The position numbers and the translations under genes were made by a program. The notes under the pieces are model-generated. The model saw nothing but the letters and a program-made list of their open reading frames with translations, ran no database searches and was not told the DNA's origin. 7,577 bases of DNA from Candidatus Woesearchaeota archaeon. Its GTDB lineage: Archaea; Nanobdellota; Nanobdellia; Woesearchaeales; DSVV01. The DNA is taken from assembly GCA_016205905.1 (NCBI GenBank), contig JACQSP010000048.1, positions 1 to 7,577 on the forward strand, given 5' to 3'. This document shows positions 1 to 4,985 of the stretch, piece after piece; positions within the stretch are counted from its first letter, which is position 1, and each line of letters starts with the position of its first letter.

Positions 1-15
1 ATAACACTTTGTATA

Positions 16-63
16 TTTCAGATTAAATGTAACTTTGGTTATTAAGTCATATTTAATCTGAAA
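16..63. repeat. Perfect 13-bp inverted repeat upstream of hef
   Basis: Bases 16-28 (TTTCAGATTAAAT) are the exact reverse complement of bases 51-63, with a 22-nt spacer; one further pair (30 with 49) lies inside. It could be a hairpin at the 3' end of a gene to the left of the window, or an operator upstream of hef, whose TATA-like element starts about 30 nt downstream. No long T-run follows it, so a terminator role is not favoured over an operator. Confidence 0.6.
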
Positions 64-94
64 GATTAAAAATTTAATTTATTAAATTTTCAAT

Positions 95-103
95 AAATAT
101 TTA
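95..103 (+). promoter_or_regulatory. TATA-box-like element of hef promoter
   Basis: The AT stretch AAATATTTA lies 31-39 nt upstream of the hef ATG at 134. An archaeal TATA box is normally centred about 26 nt before the transcription start, which would put the start near 125, so the hef mRNA would have a very short leader. That fits the lack of a convincing GGAGG-type ribosome site before the ATG. The surroundings are AT-rich, so the exact box is uncertain. Confidence 0.35.
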
Positions 104-133
104 TGTCCGACATTATAATTAAAAGAGATATAT

Positions 134-2446
134 ATGATAAAAGATTTTGAGCCAAGACTGTACCAGCAGACTATCTTTGCAACTGCTGCCGAGAAGAATA
201 CATTAGTTGTATTGCCGACAGGCATGGGAAAAACACACATTGCCTTAATGCTGGCATCCCACCGTTTAAGCCAATACCCTTTATCAAAGATACTTATTCT
301 TGCTCCGACAAAACCATTGGTTGAGCAGATAATGTGTGTTTTCAAAAAGCATTTTGTATTTTCTGAGGTGAACAATGAGATAAAAAAGGATGGCAAGAGA
401 ATAGATAATGTAAATGATGACGAGAAAAAAACTGAAGTAGATAATGACAAAAGAATAACAATGTTTACTGGGTTTGTAAAGCCAGAAGAAAGAATAAGTT
501 TATGGCAGAAATGCCAGATTATTGCTTCAACACCGCAGTCTATTGAAAATGATATAATGGGCGGGAAGATAAAATTAGACGATGTTTCCCTGCTGGTTGT
601 TGACGAAGCGCACAGGGCAGTCGGAGATTACAGTTATTGCTGGTTGGCAAAGCAGTATGAAAAATTAGCAAAGTACCCCAGAATATTGGCATTAACAGCG
701 TCGCCTGGAAGCGAGCTTGAAAAGATAAATGAAGTCATTGCAAACCTTTTCATTGAAGAGATTGAAGTAAGAGTAGACACTGACCCAGACGTAAGCCCTT
801 ATATCCAAGAAGTGCGCATTAATTGGGTAAAGCTTGAGCTTCCTGAAGAATTAAAAGTTATACAGAAATATTTGAAAGACTGCTACAAAGGAAAATTAAA
901 AGATATTGAAAGTTTAGGCTATCTTGATGAAACACAGCTGAATTTGGAAAACAAATCAGACCTGTTAAGATTGCAGGGCCATTTGCAGGCAGAATTAGCG
1001 CAGGGAAACCGTGATTTTAACGTCATGAAATCATTAAGCATAGCAGCAGAGGCAATAAAAGTTCAGCATGCTCTCGAGCTTCTTGAAACACAGGGCATGG
1101 CTGCCTTATCGCTTTATTTAGAAGACATTCAAACACAGGCAAAAACTTCAAAAGTAAAAGCTGTGCAAAATCTTGTCAGAGATTTGTATTTCAGAAGCGC
1201 CCTCATAAAAACAAGAAGCCTTATTGACAAAGAAGTAGAGCATCCTAAGCTTGAAAAATTAAAAGATACTGTTAAAAACAGGATTAAAAATGAAGACGGC
1301 ACAAACAGAGATTATAAATTAATCATATTCAGCCAGTATAGGGACACATGCCAGAAGATTGTGGAGGAGCTGACAAATATGAATATAACTGCAAAACTGT
1401 TTGTTGGGCAAGCAAATAGGCGGCAAAAAGGCCTTACACAAAAGCAGCAGATTGAAATTTTGCAGCAGTTTAAAGACAACCAGTTCAATGTTCTTGTTTC
1501 AAGTTCTGTCGGCGAAGAAGGCCTTGATATTCCGCAGGTTGATGAAGTCATATTTTACGAGCCGATTCCGTCTGCCATAAGGCAAATCCAGAGAAAAGGA
1601 AGGACAGGAAGGCAGGAAAAAGGCAAAGTTACTATTTTTGTAACATCTGATACAAGAGATGTTGGATACAGATGGAGCGCGTTCCATAAAGAAAAAAAGA
1701 TGTACAGAAATCTGAAGGACATTAAAAAGAAATTAATATTTGCTGGACTTGAAAAAGGCGGAAAGAAAGAAGTTACATTAAACAAATTCATACCTGAACC
1801 TGAAAAAGTAAAATTGTTTGTTGACCACAGGGAAAAAGGAAATCATGTAATGAAGGAACTGCTTGAGCTTGGCGCATCTATCCAGTTGGAGCAATTAGAG
1901 ATTGCAGACTACCAGGTAAGCAAAAATGTTGGTGTTGAATTTAAGACGCAGGAGGATTTTATTGACAGCTTAATTGACGGAAGATTGTTCAAGCAATTAA
2001 AAGAGATGAAAGATAATTTTTTGAAGCCGCTGATAATTGTTGAAGGAACAAGCGATATTTATTCCATAAAAAATATTCATCCAAATTCAATCAGAGGAAT
2101 GCTTGCAAGCATAGCTGTTGATTTTAATGTTCCTGTTTTGTATTCAAAAACATTTAAAGAGACAGCTGCATTGTTAATTGCGATTGCCAAGCGCGAACAG
2201 GAAAAAGAATATGGCAAGGATTTTGATGTTCATGGAAGCAGAAAACCTGCATCATTCAGAGATCAGCAGGAATATATTGTCAGCGCCATGCCTGGTGTCG
2301 GCCCGAATCTGGCAAAGCAGCTGCTTGAAAAATTCAAAAGTGTAAAAAATATAATTAATGCGTCTGAAGAAGAGCTGAAACAAACAGAAAAGATAGGCGA
2401 GAAAAAAGCAAAGGATATAAAAGATATTGTTGAGAAAGATTATTGA
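134..2446 (+). CDS. hef: Hef-type helicase-nuclease (archaeal FANCM/XPF homologue)
   Basis: Superfamily-2 DNA helicase fused to an XPF-family endonuclease. Known Hef proteins process stalled forks and branched DNA. Visible in order: Q-like motif PRLYQQ (7-12); Walker A PTGMGKT (28-34); DEAH box (157-160); TAS (188-190); motif IV LIIFSQY (396-402); motifs V and VI from SSSVGEEGLD (456) to QRKGRTGR (486-493). The XPF nuclease domain starts with DHRE (564-567), has AD592Y, then EFKTQED (602-608) and IDGRLF. Tandem helix-hairpin-helix motifs close the protein (PGVGP 720-724; KIGEKKA 753-759). The 770-aa length fits full-length Hef. Two oddities: the family ERKxxxD motif reads EFKxxxD, with Phe603 for Arg, and a charged insert of roughly 27 residues (80-107) sits between helicase motifs I and II. 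A short leader is likely. The gene seems to stand alone and ends at a T-rich tract. Confidence 0.96.
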   Translation: MIKDFEPRLYQQTIFATAAEKNTLVVLPTGMGKTHIALMLASHRLSQYPLSKILILAPTKPLVEQIMCVFKKHFVFSEVNNEIKKDGKRIDNVNDDEKKTEVDNDKRITMFTGFVKPEERISLWQKCQIIASTPQSIENDIMGGKIKLDDVSLLVVDEAHRAVGDYSYCWLAKQYEKLAKYPRILALTASPGSELEKINEVIANLFIEEIEVRVDTDPDVSPYIQEVRINWVKLELPEELKVIQKYLKDCYKGKLKDIESLGYLDETQLNLENKSDLLRLQGHLQAELAQGNRDFNVMKSLSIAAEAIKVQHALELLETQGMAALSLYLEDIQTQAKTSKVKAVQNLVRDLYFRSALIKTRSLIDKEVEHPKLEKLKDTVKNRIKNEDGTNRDYKLIIFSQYRDTCQKIVEELTNMNITAKLFVGQANRRQKGLTQKQQIEILQQFKDNQFNVLVSSSVGEEGLDIPQVDEVIFYEPIPSAIRQIQRKGRTGRQEKGKVTIFVTSDTRDVGYRWSAFHKEKKMYRNLKDIKKKLIFAGLEKGGKKEVTLNKFIPEPEKVKLFVDHREKGNHVMKELLELGASIQLEQLEIADYQVSKNVGVEFKTQEDFIDSLIDGRLFKQLKEMKDNFLKPLIIVEGTSDIYSIKNIHPNSIRGMLASIAVDFNVPVLYSKTFKETAALLIAIAKREQEKEYGKDFDVHGSRKPASFRDQQEYIVSAMPGVGPNLAKQLLEKFKSVKNIINASEEELKQTEKIGEKKAKDIKDIVEKDY

Positions 2447-2450
2447 ACTT

Positions 2451-2519
2451 CTTGTTTTTATTACCTATTTATTTATCTTATTGTTTATTTTTATTAATTT
2501 AGGATTAGTTTACTATTAA
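2451..2519 (+). terminator. T-rich tract downstream of hef, probable terminator
   Basis: Directly after the hef stop codon the + strand carries several short T-runs (for example TTTTTATTA and TTTATTTTTATTAA) across about 65 nt. Archaeal RNA polymerase terminates at runs of U with little need for a hairpin, so this is a plausible multi-site terminator. No stem is associated with it. Confidence 0.5.
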
Positions 2520-2524
2520 TTCAG

Positions 2525-2648
2525 CCGCAAATGTTTCGATTATTCTAAAAAGTTTCCGATAAAGATTTCCCGCTTTAAATATCATTTTCGGATTTCTGCG
2601 CTTTTTGAGGTTTCTCGTCGGAAAATTTGCGGAAAAAACGCAATCGAA
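2525..2648. repeat. Nested imperfect inverted repeats between hef and the PIN gene
   Basis: This 124-nt patch is richer in G and C than its flanks and contains nested complementary segments. CCGCAAAT (2525-2532) pairs with ATTTGCGG (2625-2632); TTCGATT (2535-2541) with AATCGAA (2642-2648); CCGATAAAGAT (about 2556-2566) matches ATCATTTTCGG (2581-2591) at 9 of 11 positions; TTGCG (2627-2631) alternatively pairs with CGCAA (2639-2643). Not all pairs can form together. It may be a decayed palindromic element, a structured leader of the PIN gene, or chance. I found no C/D-box RNA motifs and no convincing small gene in it. Confidence 0.35.
2574..2581 (+). promoter_or_regulatory. TATA-box candidate for the PIN gene
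   Basis: TTTAAATA at 2574-2581 is a good archaeal TATA match. It would start transcription near 2603 and give a leader of about 65-75 nt carrying the second half of the inverted-repeat patch. A weaker AT element at about 2648-2655 would instead give an almost leaderless message. Sequence alone does not decide between them. Confidence 0.35.
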
Positions 2649-2669
2649 TTTATTAAGAAGAAAATCAAT

Positions 2670-3125
2670 ATGCTCTTAATGAACCAGAAACAAGAAATGG
2701 TCACATCCTCTTTTGTGCTGGATTCAAACATATTAATCTCTGCGCTGATTAGGAACGGAACTACGAGAGAGATTATATTGAGGAGTAATTTCAATTTTTA
2801 TGTTCCTTATATTATTGTTGAGGAAGTCTGTAAATATAAACAATTAATAATACAAAAGGGAAAATTCTCAGAATTAGACTTTGAACTGCTCTTTTCTCTG
2901 CTGTTGGAACATATGGTGATTGTACCTTCAATGGAATTTATTTATTGTTTGAATGAAGCAGAGCAGATAATGCAACATGTTGATATAGATGATTCACTAT
3001 ATTTAGCCCTAGCTTTAGCTAAGGAAATACCGTTATGGAGCAATGATGCTCATTTTAAAGTGCAAAATAAAGTAAGAATATACACAACAAAGGATATGAT
3101 ACGTTTATGTTGTTTTAGAGAGTGA
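2670..3125 (+). CDS. PIN-domain ribonuclease, VapC-like toxin
   Basis: PIN proteins are Mg2+-dependent RNases; VapC-type toxins cut tRNA or rRNA and are held in check by a DNA-binding antitoxin. The 151-aa product shows the first acidic motif FVLDSNILISALI (D18, N20, S24), paired acids E51/E52, the central DIDDSLYLALAL block (D105, D107, D108) and the closing LWSND motif (D126). The full acidic quartet is present, so it is probably active. The N-terminal 10-15 residues precede the usual PIN start and no strong ribosome site marks the ATG, so ATG 2679 (Met4) or 2697 (Met10) may be the true start. The last 21 nt overlap the end of the RHH gene on the other strand, its likely antitoxin partner. 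The precise RNA target cannot be told from sequence. Confidence 0.85.
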   Translation: MLLMNQKQEMVTSSFVLDSNILISALIRNGTTREIILRSNFNFYVPYIIVEEVCKYKQLIIQKGKFSELDFELLFSLLLEHMVIVPSMEFIYCLNEAEQIMQHVDIDDSLYLALALAKEIPLWSNDAHFKVQNKVRIYTTKDMIRLCCFRE

Positions 3126-3344
3126 CTCTTTGAGACGTTTGTATGCTGATTTATTAATCTTCCTGCCAATCTCTATTGCATCTTCTTCAGTCAGCTTCGA
3201 GTTTACTAGAATCTTGTCCATAATTTCAAGCTTTTCGGCCTGTGTTTTGATAGCCTTTCTTGCAACTTCACTCCATTTGACGTGGTCATGCTTCTTCATC
3301 AGTGCATGAAGGTCTTCGGGAATTGCTAATGTCATGTTTACCAT
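3105..3344 (-). CDS. Ribbon-helix-helix antitoxin-like DNA-binding protein
   Basis: This 79-aa protein has the form of a small RHH repressor: an N-terminal strand VNMTLAIPEDL (2-12), a first helix to about K18, then a turn and second helix with the signature KWSEVARKAI (23-32). RHH dimers bind DNA with the paired N-terminal strands; in toxin-antitoxin pairs the C-terminal part (here about 36-79, charged and helical) wraps the toxin. Its neighbour is the convergent PIN gene, overlapping its 3' end by 21 nt, so VapB-like antitoxin is the best call. Start Met1 has GAGG (3352-3355 on the minus strand) 7 nt upstream; Met4 is an alternative. A five-copy 9-bp repeat array over its promoter suggests autoregulation. 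Binding to this particular toxin is inferred from adjacency. Confidence 0.8.
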   Translation of the reverse strand: MVNMTLAIPEDLHALMKKHDHVKWSEVARKAIKTQAEKLEIMDKILVNSKLTEEDAIEIGRKINKSAYKRLKESLSKTT

Positions 3345-3364
3345 TGGGTTGCCTCGCTGAATTA

Positions 3365-3373
3365 TATATTTAA
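3365..3373 (-). promoter_or_regulatory. TATA box of the RHH gene promoter
   Basis: On the minus strand TTAAATATA lies about 21-29 nt upstream of the ATG at 3344. If used, transcription begins almost at the start codon and the GAGG site would fall outside the message. A second AT element at about 3393-3401 would give a leader of about 27 nt that includes GAGG. The nearer box overlaps the first unit of the repeat array, so bound repressor would block TBP. Confidence 0.45.
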
Positions 3374-3415
3374 GTATTTTAAGGAGTTTAAGTAATATAA
3401 GTATAATAAGTAGAA
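3371..3415. repeat. Five-copy 9-bp tandem array (TAAGNA + 3 nt), operator candidate
   Basis: Units start at 3371, 3380, 3389, 3398 and 3407. Four begin TAAGTA and one (3380) TAAGGA; the three trailing bases vary (TTT, GTT, ATA, TAA, GAA). A fixed hexamer on a strict 9-bp period with free spacer bases looks like an array of protein-binding half-sites rather than simple replication slippage. It overlaps the RHH gene's promoter. RHH repressors are known to bind short direct repeats in their own promoters, so the RHH protein is the natural candidate ligand. Confidence 0.55.
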
Positions 3416-3448
3416 CATGTATTTATATTTTTCGGTTATTTGGGCAAG

Positions 3449-3502
3449 GTTCAACAGTGTTTAGGTTCAACACTTCTAAGCTAAATAGATTCATGTTCAA
3501 CA
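3449..3502. repeat. Three GTTCAACA repeats beyond the 3' end of the TrmB-like gene
   Basis: GTTCAACA occurs at 3449-3456, 3465-3472 and 3495-3502; the first two share the longer AGGTTCAACA. Bases 3456-3461 (AGTGTT) and 3469-3474 (AACACT) also form a 6-bp hairpin with a 7-nt loop around the second copy. The block lies in the 3' untranslated region of the minus-strand TrmB-like gene, upstream of the RHH promoter. It may be a binding-site cluster or part of a 3' end signal. The rest of 3416-3504 shows nothing else I can support. Confidence 0.4.
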
Positions 3503-3504
3503 TC

Positions 3505-4248
3505 TTACTCTTTCGCCATCTTCCATATCATGTTGAAAAATTGCTTGTAATTTTCTGCAAGGTGTTTGTTTTTTATCTTTATGACCAATGGCTGTTCGCT
3601 CCATGTCACAATAAGCACAGTATCACTGTAGAAATGTGTTGTTGAAGGCCCATCGTACAGCTTGTCAATGAATCTGACTTTTGCGCCAGGCAGTGGCTCT
3701 GTTTTTGTTCTAAGCTCTCGGCATTTTTCTGCGTAAATCATACACATCGGTATTTTTCTTTTGTAAATCTGCATATGCCAATATTTATGGTACTCTGGTA
3801 TGTATTTCTGGAAATTTCCTTGCGCGCCTAGAGCATAAAATGTGTCTTTTTGCCTTAACACTTCTTCCATCACTGTTTTTAGGCCTTGTTTTCCCTGATA
3901 TATCTCTGCTTCTTGTTTTTGCTTAAAAAGTTTTTTTAATCCTTCAAGCTGAGGCTTTATTTGTTTGAAAGTTTTTTTCTGCTCTTCCAGCTCATTCTGC
4001 CTCTCTTCCAAAATCACCTCAAACCTTTCAGGCTGTGCAGCTTCATAAAACCTTTTGCCTTCTTTGATAACATAATTAACTAAACCCTTCTCTATCAGTC
4101 TGTCGAGGACATCATAGACAGTTGCTCTGTGCAGCTCTGCCTTTTTTATGACTGGCGTTACATGCGTCGAGCCTAGTCTTAGCAGTATAATGTATATCTT
4201 TGATTCTGTTTCTGTTAATCCTAATTTTTCTAATATTTTGTATTCCAT
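3505..4248 (-). CDS. TrmB-family transcriptional regulator
   Basis: The 247-aa protein has a winged-helix DNA-binding domain at the N terminus: LGLTETESKIYIILLRLG (9-26), a helix-turn-helix with recognition helix around HRATVYDVLDRLIEKGLV (40-57), and a wing KEGKRFYEAAQPERF (62-76). A charged coiled-coil follows (about 76-112), then the typical TrmB effector region beginning EIYQGKQGLKTVMEEVL and containing FYALGAQGNF. TrmB regulators sense sugars or other small ligands and act on TATA-proximal sites; the ligand here is unknown. The ATG at 4248 has no strong ribosome site. The gene diverges from the downstream operon at 4742 and is separated from it by the structured pair at 4348-4584, so it may regulate that operon, though many TrmB proteins act elsewhere. 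Confidence 0.9.
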   Translation of the reverse strand: MEYKILEKLGLTETESKIYIILLRLGSTHVTPVIKKAELHRATVYDVLDRLIEKGLVNYVIKEGKRFYEAAQPERFEVILEERQNELEEQKKTFKQIKPQLEGLKKLFKQKQEAEIYQGKQGLKTVMEEVLRQKDTFYALGAQGNFQKYIPEYHKYWHMQIYKRKIPMCMIYAEKCRELRTKTEPLPGAKVRFIDKLYDGPSTTHFYSDTVLIVTWSEQPLVIKIKNKHLAENYKQFFNMIWKMAKE

Positions 4249-4311
4249 CTGCAGCCTTTTTTATTTATAATTTACATCTTAAAACTTTCAGCTATTCATA
4301 GCGGGAGATTA

Positions 4312-4325
4312 TTTCATATAAATTA
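4312..4325 (-). promoter_or_regulatory. TATA-box candidate for the TrmB-like gene
   Basis: On the minus strand the stretch TAATTTATATGAAA lies about 65-75 nt upstream of the ATG at 4248, predicting a leader of about 45 nt. A nearer element (ATTATAAATA, 4261-4270) is too close to the ATG unless the true start codon is further in. The two cannot be separated by sequence. Confidence 0.35.
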
Positions 4326-4347
4326 TTTCTGATTAATCTTTTTACTG

Positions 4348-4464
4348 AAAAGCACCACCACAACTGACGGCAGACGGTCAAAACCTCACGCTGTTCGGTT
4401 TTGCCCTACTCGCCACCCCAAAGGGGGCATCCCCCGGCTCGTCTGCGTCAGTGGTGGTGCTTTT
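4348..4464 (+). repeat. Structured palindromic element, copy A
   Basis: A 117-nt GC-rich fold. The outer stem pairs 4348-4361 with 4451-4464 (14 bp, perfect), then an AAC bulge (4362-4364), TGAC (4365-4368) with GTCA (4447-4450), a one-base bulge (G4369), and GCAGACG (4370-4376) with CGTCTGC (4440-4446). Inside are a hairpin CAAAACC/GGTTTTG (4379-4385, 4397-4403), single-stranded CCTACTC, and a helix GCC/GGC (4412-4414, 4436-4438) enclosing CCCC-AAA-GGGG (4416-4426). The outer stem is flanked by A4 and T4. Copy B repeats this architecture in the opposite orientation. It could be a non-coding RNA, a repetitive palindrome of the REP/MITE kind, or a bidirectional terminator. No family is recognised, and which strand, if any, is transcribed is unknown. 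Confidence 0.85.
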
Positions 4465-4471
4465 CAACAGC

Positions 4472-4584
4472 AAACCTCCAGCCATGGCGGAGACGAGGCA
4501 GGGGTTGCTCCCTACGGGATGCCGAGTAGGACATTTTTTCGTAAGAAAAAATGGCCGTCTCCTGCCATGGTTGGCTGGAGGTTT
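4472..4584 (-). repeat. Structured palindromic element, copy B, inverted relative to copy A
   Basis: Starting 7 nt after copy A, this 113-nt fold pairs 4472-4483 with 4573-4584 (12 bp), ATGGC (4484-4488) with GCCAT (4564-4568), and GGAGACG (4489-4495) with CGTCTCC (4556-4562). Read on the minus strand, the unpaired bases 4570-4572 give the same AAC bulge as copy A, and T4563 gives the matching one-base bulge. The inner hairpin CATTTTTTC-GTAA-GAAAAAATG (4532-4553) is closed on the + strand by a GNRA-type tetraloop. The core 4491-4532, reverse complemented, aligns to 4403-4444 of copy A with 33 of 42 identities and no gaps. TCCC/GGGA replaces CCCC/GGGG, and a C-G pair becomes G-C. Confidence 0.85.
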
Positions 4585-4654
4585 TATTATTAATAACTTA
4601 TCATTGCCCTGTATAACTTATAGATAATTAAACAGATATATAAATTTTATCTTT

Positions 4655-4675
4655 GTCGTAATGTAACATGACGAC
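4655..4675. promoter_or_regulatory. 21-bp near-perfect palindrome, operator candidate
   Basis: GTCGT at 4655-4659 mirrors ACGAC at 4671-4675, and ATGT (4661-4664) mirrors ACAT (4666-4669) around a central A at 4665; 9 of 10 pairs match. It directly abuts a TATA-containing palindrome and sits upstream of the predicted transcription start of the 4742 operon, where an activator or repressor would bind. The divergently encoded TrmB-like protein is one candidate ligand. Confidence 0.5.
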
Positions 4676-4693
4676 TTATATTTAAATATAAGT
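4674..4693 (+). promoter_or_regulatory. Perfect 20-bp palindrome containing the operon TATA box
   Basis: ACTTATATTT at 4674-4683 is followed by its exact reverse complement AAATATAAGT (4684-4693). The centre holds TTTAAATA (4681-4688), a strong TATA box predicting a start near 4709 and a leader of about 33 nt before ATG 4742. Being symmetric, it could support transcription both ways. AT-rich DNA makes short palindromes common, but 20 perfect bases is well above that background. Confidence 0.55.
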
Positions 4694-4698
4694 AGGTG

Positions 4699-4711
4699 TA
4701 ACTACTAGTTA
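4699..4711. promoter_or_regulatory. 13-bp palindrome at the predicted transcription start
   Basis: TAACTA (4699-4704) mirrors TAGTTA (4706-4711) around C4705, and AGTAG (4691-4695) with CTACT (4702-4706) forms an overlapping second inverted repeat. Lying at the predicted start site, a bound protein here would act as a repressor by blocking polymerase. It is short, so chance cannot be ruled out. Confidence 0.35.
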
Positions 4712-4741
4712 ATAGAATTAATGTTGGGGGGACAAAGAATC

Positions 4742-4927
4742 ATGGCATGTTTTAATTCAAAAACAAATAATTCATTTTCATGCATTGAGCTGCTGAAAGG
4801 CATATACAATGCATCAAAACAAAACAAGCAGGAATTTGAAATGGACGATGAGAAAGGCTCTAACTCTAAAGTACGTATTAAACTAATATGTGAGAAAACA
4901 GATTATGAGTGCGGGATACTGGACTGA
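4742..4927 (+). CDS. Small hypothetical protein, first gene of the operon
   Basis: I do not recognise this 61-aa product. From ATG 4742 it begins MACFNSKTNNSFSC; it is polar, has four cysteines (3, 14, 50, 57), a short helix-like stretch SCIELLKGIYNASK (13-26), an acidic DDEKG segment near 35, and a possible strand KVRIKLICE (43-51). It has no signal peptide or membrane segment. ATG 4721 in the same frame would add seven residues, but a G-run (4726-4731) lies about 10 nt before 4742, so the later start is preferred. It follows a strong palindromic promoter and precedes the HAD-like gene by 58 nt. It could be a small accessory or regulatory protein, or a spurious reading frame in a leader. Confidence 0.5.
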   Translation: MACFNSKTNNSFSCIELLKGIYNASKQNKQEFEMDDEKGSNSKVRIKLICEKTDYECGILD

Positions 4928-4973
4928 AATGAAAATAAAAGAAAGATTGTATTAGAAATAAACTAATAATAGC

Positions 4974-4977
4974 GAGG
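4974..4977 (+). promoter_or_regulatory. Ribosome binding site of the HAD-like gene
   Basis: GAGG lies 8 nt before ATG 4986, within AGCGAGGCAA. The same AGCGAGGCAA context precedes the RHH gene start on the other strand, supporting its use as a ribosome site in this genome and fixing the HAD-like start. Confidence 0.6.
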
Positions 4978-4985
4978 CAAACAAA

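Noticed and set aside
82..450. Minus-strand open frame of 122 codons over the start of hef
   Set aside because: It overlaps the clearly coding helicase motifs I region and its product is a low-complexity Ser/Phe/Ile-rich sequence typical of the reverse of an AT-rich gene.
2447..2669. C/D-box or H/ACA small RNA between hef and the PIN gene
   Set aside because: No TGATGA/CTGA box combinations on either strand and no ACA-tailed paired hairpins were found.
3457..3645. Plus-strand open frame of 62 codons opposite the end of the TrmB-like gene
   Set aside because: Most of it is antisense to the conserved TrmB C-terminus and there is no ribosome site before its ATG.
4348..4464. Simple intrinsic terminator
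   Set aside because: The stem ends in T4, but archaeal termination does not need such a stem, and it would not explain a conserved 42-nt interior with compensatory changes. It may still terminate as a side effect.
4491..4532. Resemblance of the reverse-complement GGGAGCA segment to the SRP RNA helix 8 region
   Set aside because: Only a few bases match; the rest of the SRP core is missing and the same position differs in copy A (GGGGGCA).
4348..4584. Pair of palindromes as a CRISPR array or as ends of an insertion sequence
   Set aside because: Only two units exist, in opposite orientation with a 7-nt spacer, and there is no transposase, cas gene or obvious target-site duplication around them.
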